Assembly (NCBI GenBank): GCA_022496205.1
Contig: WTXD01000004.1
Location: forward strand, 496,001-560,000
From: Gloeopeniophorella convolvens
Lineage: Eukaryota > Basidiomycota > Agaricomycetes > Russulales
Direction of reading: 5' to 3'
Length of the DNA: 64,000 nt
The notes beneath the pieces are model-generated. The model did not search any database, had not been told where the DNA came from, and was given only the letters and a program-made list of their open reading frames with translations. Made by a program: the position numbers and the translations under genes. Shown one piece after another: positions 35,482 to 47,520 of this stretch; the first letter of the stretch is position 1, and every line of letters starts with the position of its first letter.

Positions 35482-37365
35482 ATGTCCGACTTCCAACTCG
35501 TCGATAGCCAGGGATGGGAGTACGACCTTCAGTCTGTACGTTTGCCTCCTGATTGCACCACTGGTCACGCTCATAACCCGTTTGCGCGACGCGAAATAGG
35601 TCTATGCCTCTTACATGGGATACTTTCAGCTTAATGGCATACCTTGGCAGGTCGAATAGTCTCCGTGCCAAGCAATAGCTGATTGGGGGCCACACGTGCT
35701 GTATAGGTACGAACGGTCTTGGGGTCACCTCTTCAACACTTTCGAGGACTTTTTATCGTTCTCATGGCCGGTCATCACTGCCACGGATGCATACACCGGA
35801 AGGGCCCACGTTGTCACGAGGATGACTTCTGTTGGAGCGTTCGTAAAGATGATCAAGACTCGGTTTGGGGATACACTCCCGCTGGTTAACAATGTTGTGA
35901 GGGTTCACCCATTCGAGACACATCAACGACACCTCCGGACCATCTCAGAATATTCAACGTACAAGAAGCTCCATGCTACGCTGCCAGCCGTCTATTTGTC
36001 CGCCCTCAAAGCCCGAATCCGTCTCGGGGAGCCAAGAGCCATTCAAGAACTCTGGGACACCCACGACAAGTCGTTCCTCGCAATTGATTTTGAGAGCTCC
36101 GAGCGAAATGCAGCTACCGTTCTGGAATGGGGTTATGCTGCCGTGCGCTGTGGCCACTTGGACGCGTAAGTGCTCGCTTGTGTTCGGCAAAGGCTGTCAT
36201 AATCCTGGTTGGCTTCAGAGTAGGAGCGTGGCCGCCTAACCCCGAAGAGAACTACCGGTACGCCTTGCCCTCCATTCTTCTCGTTCTCGCTTATATTTTT
36301 ACAAAAAGCAAGGGGCACTATGTCGTTAGCGAATACACGGACAGGCTTCGTAACAAGTACAACCAGACATACCCTTGGCAGGTGAGATATCTATATCTAC
36401 ACGGTAGTGGATGCGTACATTAATGGTATACCCCTGGCAGTATGCAGTAAGCCATTCCTAATTCTTTTGACGGTTCTCCGGACCACTGCTCCCTTCTATT
36501 AGTTCGGCGAAAGCCAGGTCGTGCCAAAGGCCAAGTTACCTCAGGTCATTCAGGCTGTCATCAGGCTAGTTTGATATCGTACAAGATACTCAGCCTGCTG
36601 TACTTATCTGAAACCCGTATTACAGCAGTCTCGCAAGCCCAGATTCCGAGACGCAGGCCAACAGCCTCGTTCTTGTAACCCATTCTGCTGCTGACGATCT
36701 TCGCCGGTTCGAAGAGATGAAGATAAGTATGTGCTGTGCTGGTGCACACGATATTTGACCGTTCCTACTGACCTTGATGAACAGAACTGCCCCATAACGT
36801 GCTAATAATAGACGTTGCAGCTTATGAGAGCTGTCTGTTCAAAGCAGGTCTCCGTGGGGCAATGCTGGACGCGAAGACTGGGTCGCCTCGTCAGCCGAAC
36901 TCCCTTCTCTCCCTCCGCAGCATCCTCCACTCCCTGCACGTCCCAGTCGACTTCGTCTTGCATAACTCTGGGAACGATGCTTTTGCCTGCCTCCTAGTCT
37001 TCCAAATGCTGGTGGACCCCAAGAATACCCAGCTACCTTCTCCTCGGGTCAAGAAGTCACCAAGCATGACGCTTGGCCTGGTCAGCCCCGTCCCGATGGT
37101 CTCACCCATGCTGACACCACCCATGGTGGGAGGGTTCGCGGTGCCTAGACCTCACTCTGCCTCGCCCCTGGCTTCGGCCTCTCGGGACTATTTCGATACC
37201 GGGGAAAGCATGCGCCGCCCCCGTACGCTTTCGACCAACCGTCTGTCCACGGGGGATTCAAACATGAGAACTTCGTCCGTTGGGGTACCGGATGAAGAAG
37301 GGAGGATCAAACGGGATGGCGTGGATGCCCTCGGAATCAAGATTACTCACGCGACGATTGGATAA
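35482..37365 (+). pseudogene. Gfd2/YDR514C-like RNase H-fold (DEDD-type) protein, interrupted by an in-frame TAG
   Basis: Spliced protein begins MSDFQLVDSQGWEYDLQS (exon 35482-35535, intron 35536-35599). The next exon, 35600 to about 36166, reads VYASYMGYFQLNGIPWQVE, then TAG at 35657-35659, then continues in the same frame SPCQAIADWGPHVLYRYERS and onward. The C-terminal half has the nuclease-fold motifs: FLAIDFE (DxE, motif I), LVLVTHSADDLRRFEEMK (motif II-like), VPVDFVLHNSGNDAFACLLV (HxxGxDA, motif III), plus KGHYVVSEY. A disordered Ser/Pro tail ends ITHATIG-stop. The acidic catalytic residues look kept, so exonuclease activity is possible but not shown. One probable GC-AG intron starts at 36565. 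The TAG makes this a pseudogene, a readthrough gene or a base error; translation from a downstream start would keep the nuclease domain. Confidence 0.68.
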
Positions 37366-38238
37366 GTGACGTTACTCTGCAGCATTTGGACTCTTACGAT
37401 GTATATACGGACACCTCGAGACGCTTCATAGCTATCTTTGCACTATGTTTTCTTCACCTCAGCGTCGCATACAGTTTCTCGACATAGGGTACAGCTTCAG
37501 CGCATTGGACAGTTGAACAATCTTGATGGTTTCACCACAGCGTCTGGTTCGGCGCTTTCTACGGCGATGATTCACGATGGCTCATCGCGATTTCGTGGTG
37601 CTCCACCGACGAAGGGCTCGCTTGCGGCGGACGGCCACTATTACACAAACAGTCTGCACGATGATACTTGGCTTCGAGCCCAAAAGCGGCAAATGAACCC
37701 TAGACTCCGAGTCGTCTAATGATACACCCGATACCTAGAGCAGGCCATCATGCATCAGGCGCCACGCATTAAGCTCAAGGCTCGAATCGGAGGTGAGCAG
37801 TAGGTTTATCATATGGGCAGTGAGTAGATCTGGGCGCTTTAACAGGAACTCAAGTCCGAATCACAGGCACAGAAGCTGCCAAGGCCTCCATCGCCCGAGT
37901 CCATAGCTAGCATATTCTAAGTGGACAGAGCCATCAGGTTATCCGAGTTGCTATTCCACGGCCACAATGCAAATGTACGTAGCCGGGTATCGCGGATTCG
38001 GCGGCCGAGTCCCCAATGTGGCTTCCATAATTGCCCGACGTCGAAGTCAAACCGACGGCCGGCGGCTGGCGCCGTGCTGGGCCTTGAATTCGTAGTGGTG
38101 CTTGATGGAGGACAGAGTCGCATGCTGGTACCAAAATAAGGGTGCAAGGTCATATCCAGGTCGTGACAATGGCCTCTACCATATCGTGGACATTAGCTGC
38201 GCCAACAACGACTCTGACACATTGCACAGTACCAACGC
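37366..38238. other. Convergent intergenic region with an unassigned ORF
   Basis: A plus-strand frame at about 37438-37719 ends RAQKRQMNPRLRVV-stop. It has a fairly even composition but no motif, start context or splice partner I can defend. Otherwise nothing is recognised up to the delta-COP stop. Confidence 0.35.
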
Positions 38239-40142
38239 TTATACGACGATGTAGTTATCAGTGACGAAGCTGGCGTCCTCCGAGAAAACCACATTTTCGC
38301 CATTGTCGACCCGCGACACAGTGGCCACGCGCATACCCACCGTATTTCCCAGCCCTGCAAAGGATACTTGGACAGGGAAGAATGCGTTGACATCGTCCCC
38401 TCTGATGGAGAATTCCAAGGACCCTGAGCGGTCCTCGGCATTGACGAGAGGCACCGACCAATCGAGACAATGGCTTGAGGCGTTGAGTTGCCATTCGCCA
38501 GAGTGGGACGCCACTGTCGGATAAGAACTAGTGCTGACAAAGACCACAAGGTTTGAACCAACATCATTTGAATCGGAAGTGTCACTTACGGTAGCGGGAT
38601 GGAAATAACGAGGTCGTAAAGGGAGACATTCTCATTTTCGAGTTCGTATTCGATATTGACATCGCAGCTGCCGTCATTCGATGGGGTTGGCCAGCAATTA
38701 ACTTCGCAAGTATAAGGTCAGGGGTCGAACAGAGATGTGACTCCAAACTCACTCGAGAGGGGGACGTAACTTTCGTCCTTGCCGGTATACCGCCACTTCA
38801 GCACCGCAAGGGACTGATTGACGGGGAATCCGCGCGAGGGGTCCTTCAGTGCAATAATCCTCTCTTTATTCGAGGCAAACTTTCCAACGTTGGGGTGTTG
38901 CTTGAACTGGAGCTCAGGCCCGAAGGCAGATGGAGCCGGGAGCAAAGAGACTTTGATTCGAGAAAGCGATGGGTCCGACACGTGGAGGTTCATGTCGCCT
39001 TTCAACTCGAGGGACTCCAAACCGCCCTCGCGGGAAAGGGACAAAGTGATGTTCTCCTTTGTGACGATGTGGACGCTAGCAAAGATTCTAGCGTGAAGTC
39101 CCGGCTCATCAATTAAAAGCGTACCTTTCAGGGATTACCGTGGGTAAACTGCTCCTCACATCCTTTGTCACAGTGGGTTCCGGCGTGGAGGCAGCTGGGG
39201 TATTGGGAACTGACATGTCCTCCGACAGAAGGGCACTGCCACCAAGCGCGTCCAGAAGTTCAGCCTGCTTTGTCTTTTTGCTACCGAGCTTCATGCCAGA
39301 ACCCTTGAACGCTGGCGTTCGCAATGATGACGGCGCAGGTGATGCGATTCGGGCCGGAGAAGAGGGTGCGTCGAAGCGCTGTGGAACAGGAGAATAGCCA
39401 GAGATTCCACCACCGAGATAGCTGCTACCGCCAGGGCCACTCCCACCAGAAGCGGCGCGACGTTGTTGCTCCCGTCTCTGCATTTCCAGCTGCTTGGCTC
39501 TGCGTTTGAGCTCCTCCTTGGCTTCCGCCTCTTTATTCTGGAAAGAGCGTCATTCCCAATACAAACCGCAGGACGTGTTAGACGAACCCTGGCAATAATC
39601 TCCTGTATTTTCTCCTCGTGACTCTCCATCTCCAAGATGCTCCGGACTTGCATCAGGTTGACTTGTTCTCGATAGCCGAGGCTCACGATTTCATCGAACG
39701 CACCGAGCAGCTCGAACGAGTTTTTTGCAATCTCTCGCTGATCTGCGCTGCGGCACATGTCTGAGACGACACGAGCAAAAAGGTGTAACGTCTCGATATC
39801 TTGTAGGATATTGGAGGCTTTGTTGGTGATGAGGACAATGTAGAGGTCCTCGAGAAGTTGATAGACATAGCGAACTTCTGCAGTCTCGACGGAGGTGTGC
39901 TGCGTGTTGGTGGGTATGAGCTTTGGGAAGGAAGCCAATAGGGCGTCGATTCTGGTCCGGGTCACATCTCGAAACTGACGAGATATAACGGCTGATATTG
40001 AAAATACAGGTGGGTCCTTGTGCGCGGACGACTGGATCAGGCATGCGCACCTTTCCCGCCTTTAGTGCATATTGAAGCCGCAAGGACGACCTTGGTTATA
40101 TGCGTGAGAGATGGAACGGCAAAGTGAGAACATGCGTACCAT
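38239..40142 (-). CDS. Coatomer subunit delta (delta-COP, Ret2/archain)
   Basis: Component of the COPI F-subcomplex coat for Golgi-to-ER vesicles. The ATG (40140-40142) is the only coding triplet of exon 1. A 49-nt intron (40091-40139) follows directly, and exon 2 continues VVLAASICTKGGK, then AVISRQFRDVTRTRIDALLA: the typical delta-COP N-terminal longin domain. Then TAEVRYVYQLLEDLYIVLIT, ETLHLFARVVSDMCRSADQR, LEMESHEEKIQEIIARNKEA, a charged linker with KQAELLDALGG, and the mu-homology domain: VTKENITLSLSREGGLESLE, FKQHPNVGKFASNKERIIAL, FPVNQSLAVLKWRYTGKDES, LPLTGSYP-like strand region and FVTDNYIVV-stop. The intron after IIAR uses a GTTCGT donor at 39587. Appears intact. Confidence 0.92.
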
Positions 40143-43100
40143 CTCGACAAGATCGCTCTAAAGAGTGTTGGAATATCAACGCAGGCGAGCGCGACGTGGA
40201 TACGCGGCGGCCGAGGCTGGGCGGTGTAGCGATATGGTGACGACGTGTTGCCCGCAGCTAATTGAGCCCAATGCTCAGCTCGGCTTTTGCCGGGCCTAAG
40301 GCCGCCACTGTCTCCGAGTTCAACACTGCAATGCACGACCATCGCCCTATCATCTCGAGCCACTGATCTGGTAATCATATCGTGGTATCAAGCGCGCCGC
40401 CCTACCCTGTCTGTCGGCCCCTGCATGAAGGCTTCGGATCTGGATGAATACGATGGACCCATCCCCAATGGACACGCGCTACGGTGCTACCACAACCGGT
40501 GCAGTCAATCACTGCCGTGGTCTAGTGACGATGTTTTGCTAGCCCGGTGGCTGAGCATGTAGGTTCAAACTGTGCGATACGAGAGGGACCTGGTTACCAG
40601 AAGATTCAAATTGTCAGCGATCCTTTCTTCCGCTCTCCACCTGTCACCGTTCCTGCAAGGCTGCTCGTCACGCCTTGTCTCTGAGGGTGTACCCTTAAAA
40701 AAAGTCCTCGCATCGGATGCGACGTGCGGAAGCCCACCGTCAGGGCCTACTGCTTTTCGGCCCACCGGGAAGTCCCGTATAGTGTATATGGTATCTGGCT
40801 AAACCTCCGAATCTCGGTCTGCCTTAGTCTCCTATGGACCCAAAGCCCCAATTCATCCTCAACGGCAGGAAACTACGGCCGGACCGCAATTAGACATCCG
40901 CCACAAGGCCTTCATACAGCTTCATACACCAGGCATTGATCCTGCTGTGTCACATGGCGCTCAACTTTGCCGCTCTGTGTTCCTGCTGGAACCCCGAGAA
41001 CTATGGAGTTCTCCTGTCAGAGCTGCGGCGTCTGCCTGCCTTATAGGCCACGCGCTGCCTCGGGAACGCGACTGTCTCCTTGTTTGGCGCGTCTCCCTGC
41101 TGGCACCTGTTTCGGATCGATATCTGAGCGCGGTCGTTTGAAGCGCGGGCTTTCGGGGTTGCCAGGTTGTCACATTAGTGATCTCCGCACCTTCATTCGC
41201 CCCGGTTGCACTCTTCACATTCCGAAAAGGTAAATGCCTGCCACATCACACCGTTTGTGGTTGTGCTAACAGACGGAAGCGTCATTATCCATGTTCCGGC
41301 CACCCGTCGACCGCGGCACGTCCAGGAAGTTCAGGCCCAACGACACCTTTCCGATAAGCGTTCTAGACGATCGAGACATGGCGATTCGAAGGGCATGCCA
41401 AGCTGTCCTATCCAACCACATCGTAAAGATCGGCTGTGGTCGCGATTTACCAATTCTGGGGTTGGAAGCTCTTGGATCTGTCTCTCAGCTTCAGGAGCTT
41501 AACGCCTTCGATCGCGAATGTCACAGGTACTTACCATGGCTTAACGCCGATGGATCTGCCTCACGGTCTCGCCCTGAATGGCTCCCTTCTGTTTGGCTTC
41601 CGTCCTCCGAACTGTGACTTCATTTACAAACTGCCGAGGGGTGAGCCATAGAAGGGCAATCGGGGACGATTCTCGCATTCTGATCCCCCATGCCAGTGTC
41701 GGTTTGCAGCCTCGAGCATCCCCTCATTTCACTACAGGTCACAAGATGTGAGAAGGCAGTGCAGAAGCCTCTGTGGAATTCGATGATCGTCCCTATCCCG
41801 ATGCCTGCGTGTGGACTGTGATTCGTTCGTGTGTGGGAGGACCTACATCTTGTGAAGGCATACCGACAAGTGGGTACCTCGAATTTGCGGGCGAGAATTG
41901 GAACCCCGGAACGCAAGACGCCGTGCGAGGTTATCGGCTGTTTATGCTCACAGCCACAACGCCGATGCCGCTTGACGAATACGAGACTCGCTAGCAACGA
42001 TATAGATCGAGCCCGTTAGCCAGGCCGTACGCCGTTCAAATCTCAGAAATCCCCATCTGATTGTCGACTAGACCGGGGCACTCTGAGTCAGGCAGATTAC
42101 TGTGCAGCATTACAATTGTAATTACAGACAATCGCTGATCAATAGAAGGAAGTTGCTTAGCCTGGTGTGGTGCATAGTTGCATGAGCTGGGTCACAAACA
42201 TACTTGCGTATTGACTTCGCAGTGATAGCCGGAGCATTCGCGCTGAATGAGCAGTGCTGTCAGTCAGATGGCACTGACCAGCTGGTCTTGAGGCGCTTCC
42301 AATGTAAGGGAACATCGGCTAGCGTAAAAGGAACAAAGTCAGAAGTTGTATGGCGCTCTTATTGGCTCCACGATCGTGTGCCGGATCGATTTCGTAGGTT
42401 TCGGACAACATTCCTGGATGCACGTGTTGGAGGTACCCTACGCAGTGAATTCTTTCTTTCACAGCCCAGCTCGGAACGTGGCTGTAGCGTTGTTCGTTGT
42501 ATTCCACACTAAGCGCCTTCTTTTTCCGCAGGCGGCGTGGTCCTTGCCGCTGGCACCAGGAACTGGCGGAGAACCGGCGGCCCTAAGCCCGGTCGTTTCG
42601 GAATTGAACTCGAGCGAAGGCACTAGGACGAGTGCCTCAGCGCTGACTTTTGGCACTACCAAATAAAAGCTTGCGCAATACAATCTTCTGAAGAGGGATT
42701 GGGATTGGGCACTCCATGCGGTATTGAAACTGACGTTTGCGCAGGATAAGCGAGAAGATATTCGCGCCCACTTTCTTATCTTCGCGCCCATGAAAGAAAA
42801 GCGCAAGAGGTCATGGCAGAGCAACATGGAACTTGTCGAACCCGCCGCGATGGTTGGTACCGGCAACCGAGTAGACGTAAGTTTTGCCAGGCGACCCTTA
42901 GTGCTGTGAACTTGTGGATCGTATCAAAGCACTGCGCTGCGCTTGGCACTGTGAAGCAGGCTCTTTACCTCTCCGACAAGCCTCGTGTATCCGAGTCATC
43001 CCAACTCCGGGCCGCATGAGAGATTGCGGGTGACCAGCCTTGCCCAGCTTTGTCAGTCGCCTCCATGGGGGAATTGTGAATGGCCGTTGTAGATATCGAC

Positions 43101-43934
43101 AAACCTGGTTCCGATTCCTCGCGCCGGCGACATCGGTCCTCGTCGAGGTTCAGGTAATCGGCGCCACCCAGCGTATCGTATCGAGGGCCGCCTGGATTCG
43201 GTGGGGCTGTTGAGTACAGGGGAGGCGCGCAGGCGATGCCAGACCGACTTGAGAGACGCCTCAAGGTAAGGTGGCGCGAATGAGGCAGAAAGCATATGAT
43301 GTGGCGCAAGTTGTCGGGCTAGCTTTGGACGGGTCACACACACGCACGTCGCTTCCAAGGTGCTGGCTGGCACACAGGGCGCCCGAGATTTAGTGATTCG
43401 GGTAAGGGTGTATGAATCGATGTGGGTGAGGCGAACAGGTCGTGGCGTGGGGGCGCCGGAAGTGCGCTCGCAACGAGTTTGTTCCTGTGACCCGCTGGAA
43501 CCGCGCGATCGCAAGGGCAAAAAAACCGCCACAGGTGTTGTGGCGAGCGCCCGAGTACAATATACAGGCACGAGCCCCATCAGGTGATGTGACGTGGTGT
43601 CACCAGTGTCACCCCTCGCTTGGAGTTATCAGTGAGTTTCTTTTGTTCCATTTGGCATGCATTTCCACATATGGTTAACCTGTCTCTGGTTTTCACCGCC
43701 TGCCCACGTATCCAAACCCTTGGCCGGGAGGAAGGATTTCTCATCCTTGGCTTCCTGAAAGCCGTCCCTTGATTGCATCCGCCGAGACAACGGTCCGCCA
43801 GAGATCCTTCGTCCTGGCTTCCCCGATCGGGTCATATGGCGTGCGGCCACACTTGATGACCCGGGCACGATAAAAGTTGGAGCGAGAGTCCCCATCTCTC
43901 CAGTCTACCGACAACCCATCCTGCCTTGACTACC
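40143..43934. other. Gene-poor region of about 3.8 kb
   Basis: Many short frames on both strands (up to about 175 codons) but none with a recognisable family, a plausible exon chain or consistent composition. Two plus-strand frames, 41291-41617 and 41773-41994, look least random, but I could not join or identify them. No terminal repeats, reverse transcriptase or transposase motifs were found. The left end holds the delta-COP promoter. Confidence 0.4.
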
Positions 43935-44171
43935 ATGCACACCACATCCTACACCCTGAGCTCCAGCGATCTCTCCGGCGCCGCCGCGTACAGCGCAACC
44001 TCATCGTCCTCACCTGCCACTTCCCACCAGCACCAACCGATGCTGTCGGTCCCGGTCGCTTCTCGCGAAGGAGACTCCGAGGATTCGTGCATCAACTTCA
44101 GCTCGCCTCAATGCTGTCACTGCGGTTGGCGCGGTACCCACTCTCCAAGCTGCCCTTTCCGCCGCCACTGA
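43935..44171 (+). CDS. Small cysteine-containing protein, 78 aa, function unknown
   Basis: Single-exon frame MHTTSYTLSSSDLSGAAAYS ... ending CCHCGWRGTHSPSCPFRRH-stop. The N-terminal two-thirds is Ser/Ala/Thr-rich and probably disordered. The C-terminus packs four Cys and two His in 18 residues (CCHCGW...HSPSC), which could form a small zinc site. Codons are GC-rich like neighbouring genes. The upstream DNA has a TATA-like GATAAAAG at about 43869 and a CT-rich leader, a normal fungal promoter layout. No secretion signal. The gene is likely but not certain. Confidence 0.5.
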   Translation: MHTTSYTLSSSDLSGAAAYSATSSSSPATSHQHQPMLSVPVASREGDSEDSCINFSSPQCCHCGWRGTHSPSCPFRRH

Positions 44172-44789
44172 ACTCGCTTGTCATTTCATGCTGTGCGTAA
44201 CACTTCTGCTGAATGGTCGACCTAGGCTGACATATCGGTACCACTTTAGCTGTACCCGATGCCACCTGCAGCATCGTGTCATGCTCTCTGTACTACTAGC
44301 AGCTTTACCGACCGTATCCTATTGCACATTGCAAGCAGTAATCGACGAGAGATAATCATCCCGGAGGGCCCAGTAATGAAGGCGGCGAGCGGTTGACCTG
44401 TGGTCCACTCGGAGGACATGTATTGTTGTATCACGTTTGTTGCCAACACGTTTCCTTTCATTGTATCGGCCTGTTGTTGGCCGCAAGCTTCAACGTTGAG
44501 ACGGCAACGGGAACCGGCCACGGAAGTCGGCAGCCACTATGGTCAGCTGGGTGGGCACGGCAAGTGTTGGGCAAGCCGCCGGATGTCCGCCGCGCGGTGG
44601 TGACGTCGTCGTTACGGCTACGGATCGATCGTCCCGGGTCCGATCCCGAGGGCGGGGTGAGAAGCCTCCGAATGGCAGCTGATTCGCGGTCTCTTGCGGC
44701 CGGCCTATTCCAGCAGCCCGACTGCCATCTCTCTTTAACGACTACCCCGTGCCACCTCGTGCCTTGCTCCCCCACTATCATCGACTACG
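44172..44789. other. Intergenic region upstream of the enoyl-CoA hydratase gene
   Basis: Contains the promoter of the hydratase gene. A minus-strand frame of 107 codons (44458-44781) lacks motifs. Nothing else recognised. Confidence 0.4.
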
Positions 44790-46055
44790 ATGGCTGATAA
44801 GTCTGCCTCGAACCCTACTCCGCCAGCTCATACCGATGAGGTCAAAGTTTCCTTTCCGGAGGAGCATGTTCTCCTCCTGACGATGAATCGTCCGAAGCAT
44901 CTGAATGCCATGTGGCACACAATGGAGGACGGACTCGGGTTGCTGTTAAATTGGTTCGAGGAGGAGCCTAGTCTATGGTACGCGTTCTGTTCGGCCGTGG
45001 GGGTCTCGTTAATGTTCCGTTTGGCAGGGTAGCCATCATTACGGGCGAAGGCCAGGTGTTCTGCGCAGGCGCCGATCTCAGAGCGTGCGGACTTGTCGGT
45101 GACATGACCAGCCTCAAATAGGACTGACGTTTCCGAAACAGATGGGGTGCCCAGCAGGGCAGCGTCGACCAGCAGGCGCGCTACGCTTCTACGTTCAATG
45201 GATTTGGTTCGCTTTCTCGTCGCAGCTCGTCCAAGCCCATAATCGCTGCAGTGAACGGAGGCGCGTTCGGCGGCGCAGTGGAGATGATATTCAACTGCGA
45301 TCTTGTCATTGCTAGCGAGAATGCGGTATTTGCGCTTCCGGAAGTCAAGCGGGGCGTCATTGCTGCACAGGGGGGTGAGTCATCAATTTGACAATAAGCC
45401 ACTGCCTCAACACGAGCCTCTCCGTCGGCCGCAGTCATCCCAAGGATCAAGGCAGCTGTCGGACATCAGGTGGGTCCGAATAAACGTCGTGTTGCTATTC
45501 GGCACAGGCTCGCCCCCTCACTGGTCTTTGGTAACAATGCTAAGCGCCATCCCTAGTTGGCATCAGAGATGCTTCTCTTGGGCCGCACTGTCAGTGCTGC
45601 GGAAGCGTACCAGCGATTTGGATTGTAAGAATAGCACCAAGTAGGATCGGCAGGGCGTCTACTAACGAGGCCTAGCGTGAATTTGGTCGTGCCGAGGGAG
45701 CAATTGCTCCCTACAGCCGTCCAGTGGGCACGCCAGATTACGCAGAATTCTCCTGACGCTGTGCAGAGCACGAAAAGAGGTTTGGTCGAAGCCGCGAAGC
45801 ACGGGAATGTCGAGCAAGCCACCCTCGCGCACGTTTGGAGCCCCGAAAGCCGACGATCGTACCGGGGGGAGAACATGATAGTCAGTCCGACGTTCGCGAA
45901 AATTGTATACACGCTCTAACGCCTTCATACACATACGTAGGAGGGGCTCAAGGCCTTCCAGGTGCGTATACGGCTGACATCGACCGCAAATCTTTGCTGG
46001 AACTCGCGTACAGGAAAAACGCAAGCCCGTTTGGAGGAACCCGGCAAAGCTGTGA
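44790..46055 (+). CDS. Enoyl-CoA hydratase/isomerase family protein with PTS1-like AKL end
   Basis: Crotonase-fold enzyme, probably of fatty-acid or branched-chain acyl-CoA breakdown. It starts MADKSASNPTPPAHTDEVKV. Motifs: LLLTMNRPKHLNAMWHTMED, then W-VAIITGEGQVFCAGADLRAW (oxyanion-hole block), KPIIAAVNGGAFGGAVEMIF (second oxyanion residue and helix), CDLVIASENAVFALPEVKRG, VIPRIKAAVGHQ, LASEMLLLGRTVSAAEAYQR, FGFVNLVVPREQLL. The 3' exons give EGLKAFQ and EKRKPVWRNPAKL-stop. Seven introns, all GT..AG. The final AKL fits the peroxisomal PTS1 consensus [SAC]-[KRH]-[LM]. I do not see which of the two classical catalytic Glu positions is kept well enough to name the reaction. Confidence 0.85.
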
Positions 46056-46650
46056 GGGGCAGTACTCACAACTGCCCATCTACGGTTAGTTCTTGGCTGT
46101 TGCTCAAGATATTACGGATGCCCAATGGGATGAATCGAGTTCTCTTGATCTCTCACATGCGTGTCAACGAGGCGCATCTTATGCGTCAAGCGAGGGCACT
46201 TGACCAGTGCGCGAAGCCACGCTTGGGATTGATCAATTTGGGAGCTTCCAACAAACAACTGAAATTTCGAGCCTGCGTGCGAGCCCTAAATTTGACGCGG
46301 TGGTTGCTGTGTAGTATTTTAGTGCCAATTGGTGCCCTGCCAGCGGGGGGGTTGATGCCCCGGTTGGTCGTATGCGCAGCCAATGGGGTGCACCGCCAGC
46401 CTCGTTGCCAATGGAGATGAGACAAGAGTTGACGCAGACGAGACTGACCGGAGCTGACTAAGAATAGCACGAGAAGGTCGCCCGAGGCAGTTAGGCTAAA
46501 AATAGGCTGATGGCACGGCACGACTCGAAGGTTCCCTTCCCTTGCCTCCAGCACCCGCCGCGTTATAAGCGACCGACGCTCTTTCGCTTCCCCACGTTCC
46601 TTGCTCCTCTCTTACCTCTTCGGTATCAAGCTCGTCTTTCTCATAGAAAA
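46056..46650. other. Intergenic region
   Basis: 3' flank of the hydratase and promoter of the wall-protein gene. A TATA-like TTATAAG lies at about 46563, some 88 bp before the ATG, followed by a CT-rich leader. No further gene. Confidence 0.45.
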
Positions 46651-47520
46651 ATGCGTTCTTTCTTCGGGTAGGTCACCGCGTTTCCGTTGAAAGTTCCACT
46701 GACTGGCCCGTGCGCCTCGTCTCACTTTTGTGCGCAGTTTCGCCCTGGTCTCTCTCCCCCTGGTCTCGGCCATCACTTTCTCGACCCCCACCAACCTCAC
46801 GTCTGGCGGACCCGCAACCATTTCTTGGTCAAGTTCCAGCGGGGACCCGCAGGTCTTCACTATTGAATTGAACAACCCGAACCTCTTCCACAACGCAATT
46901 GCAATTGCGAATAATATCCAGGCAACTGCTGGCCACGTCGACGTTACGCTGCCTGTCGTACCACCTGAGTTCGTTGCACTCATACTCGCACTGCTGACTC
47001 GGGGTTGATATCATGCAGCAATAACTACAATCTGTTGGCCGTCCAGGTCGAGTGAGTACAGTAATGGTGCTCGCGTCCACGCCTTGCTTACATTCACATT
47101 CATGGACCAGTAACATCGGCCAAGTTTTCGGGACTAGCTCGATTTTCTCTGTCGGCCCAACGGCGAATGTGACCAGCACTACCTCTAGTTCATCCACCTC
47201 GTCTTCCTCGTCCACCTCGGGTTCATCGTGCGTGGCAGTAACTGCTTGTTTCCCTCCTCTGACCTGTGTCTAGGTCTGCCTCCGTTACTAGTCCCGCTCC
47301 TTCTAGTACCAGCACAACCCCGTTCGGCGTGACGGTCACCAATCCTTCGTCCTCATCCGGTTCACCAAGCTCCAGCGGCTCGTCGTCGTCGTCTTCGAGT
47401 AGCTCTTCAGGCTCGCCTTCTCCGGGTAGCTTTAATGGAAACGGGGCTCAGGGCATTCGTGTTGGTGCAAGCATTGCGACTGTTGCTATGGGCGTCGTTG
47501 CAGGTGCCATTTTTCTTTGA
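46651..47520 (+). CDS. Ser/Thr-rich secreted protein, probable GPI-anchored wall protein (Kre9/Knh1-like N-domain)
   Basis: Starts MRSFFG, and after a short intron continues FALVSLPLVSAITFSTPTNL, a clear signal peptide. The next part, SGGPATISWSSSSGDPQVFT, then IELNNPNLFHNAIAIANNIQ, fits the Ser-Thr-rich GPI-anchored (Kre9/Knh1 N-terminal, Ig-like) domain common in basidiomycetes. It ends in a long Ser/Thr/Gly stretch, NGNGAQGIRVGASIATVAMG and a hydrophobic tail VVAGAIFL-stop; the Gly/Asn-rich site plus hydrophobic end is the expected GPI attachment signal. Exons are joined at introns starting 46668, 46969 (GTTCGT donor), 47047 and about 47229. Role: cell-wall or surface protein; no enzymatic motif. 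Confidence 0.75.

Noticed and set aside
40530..40580. A-box/B-box-like words (TGGCTGAGCA and GGTTCAAACTG)
   Set aside because: Spacing of about 15 nt is too short for a tRNA and no stems pair.
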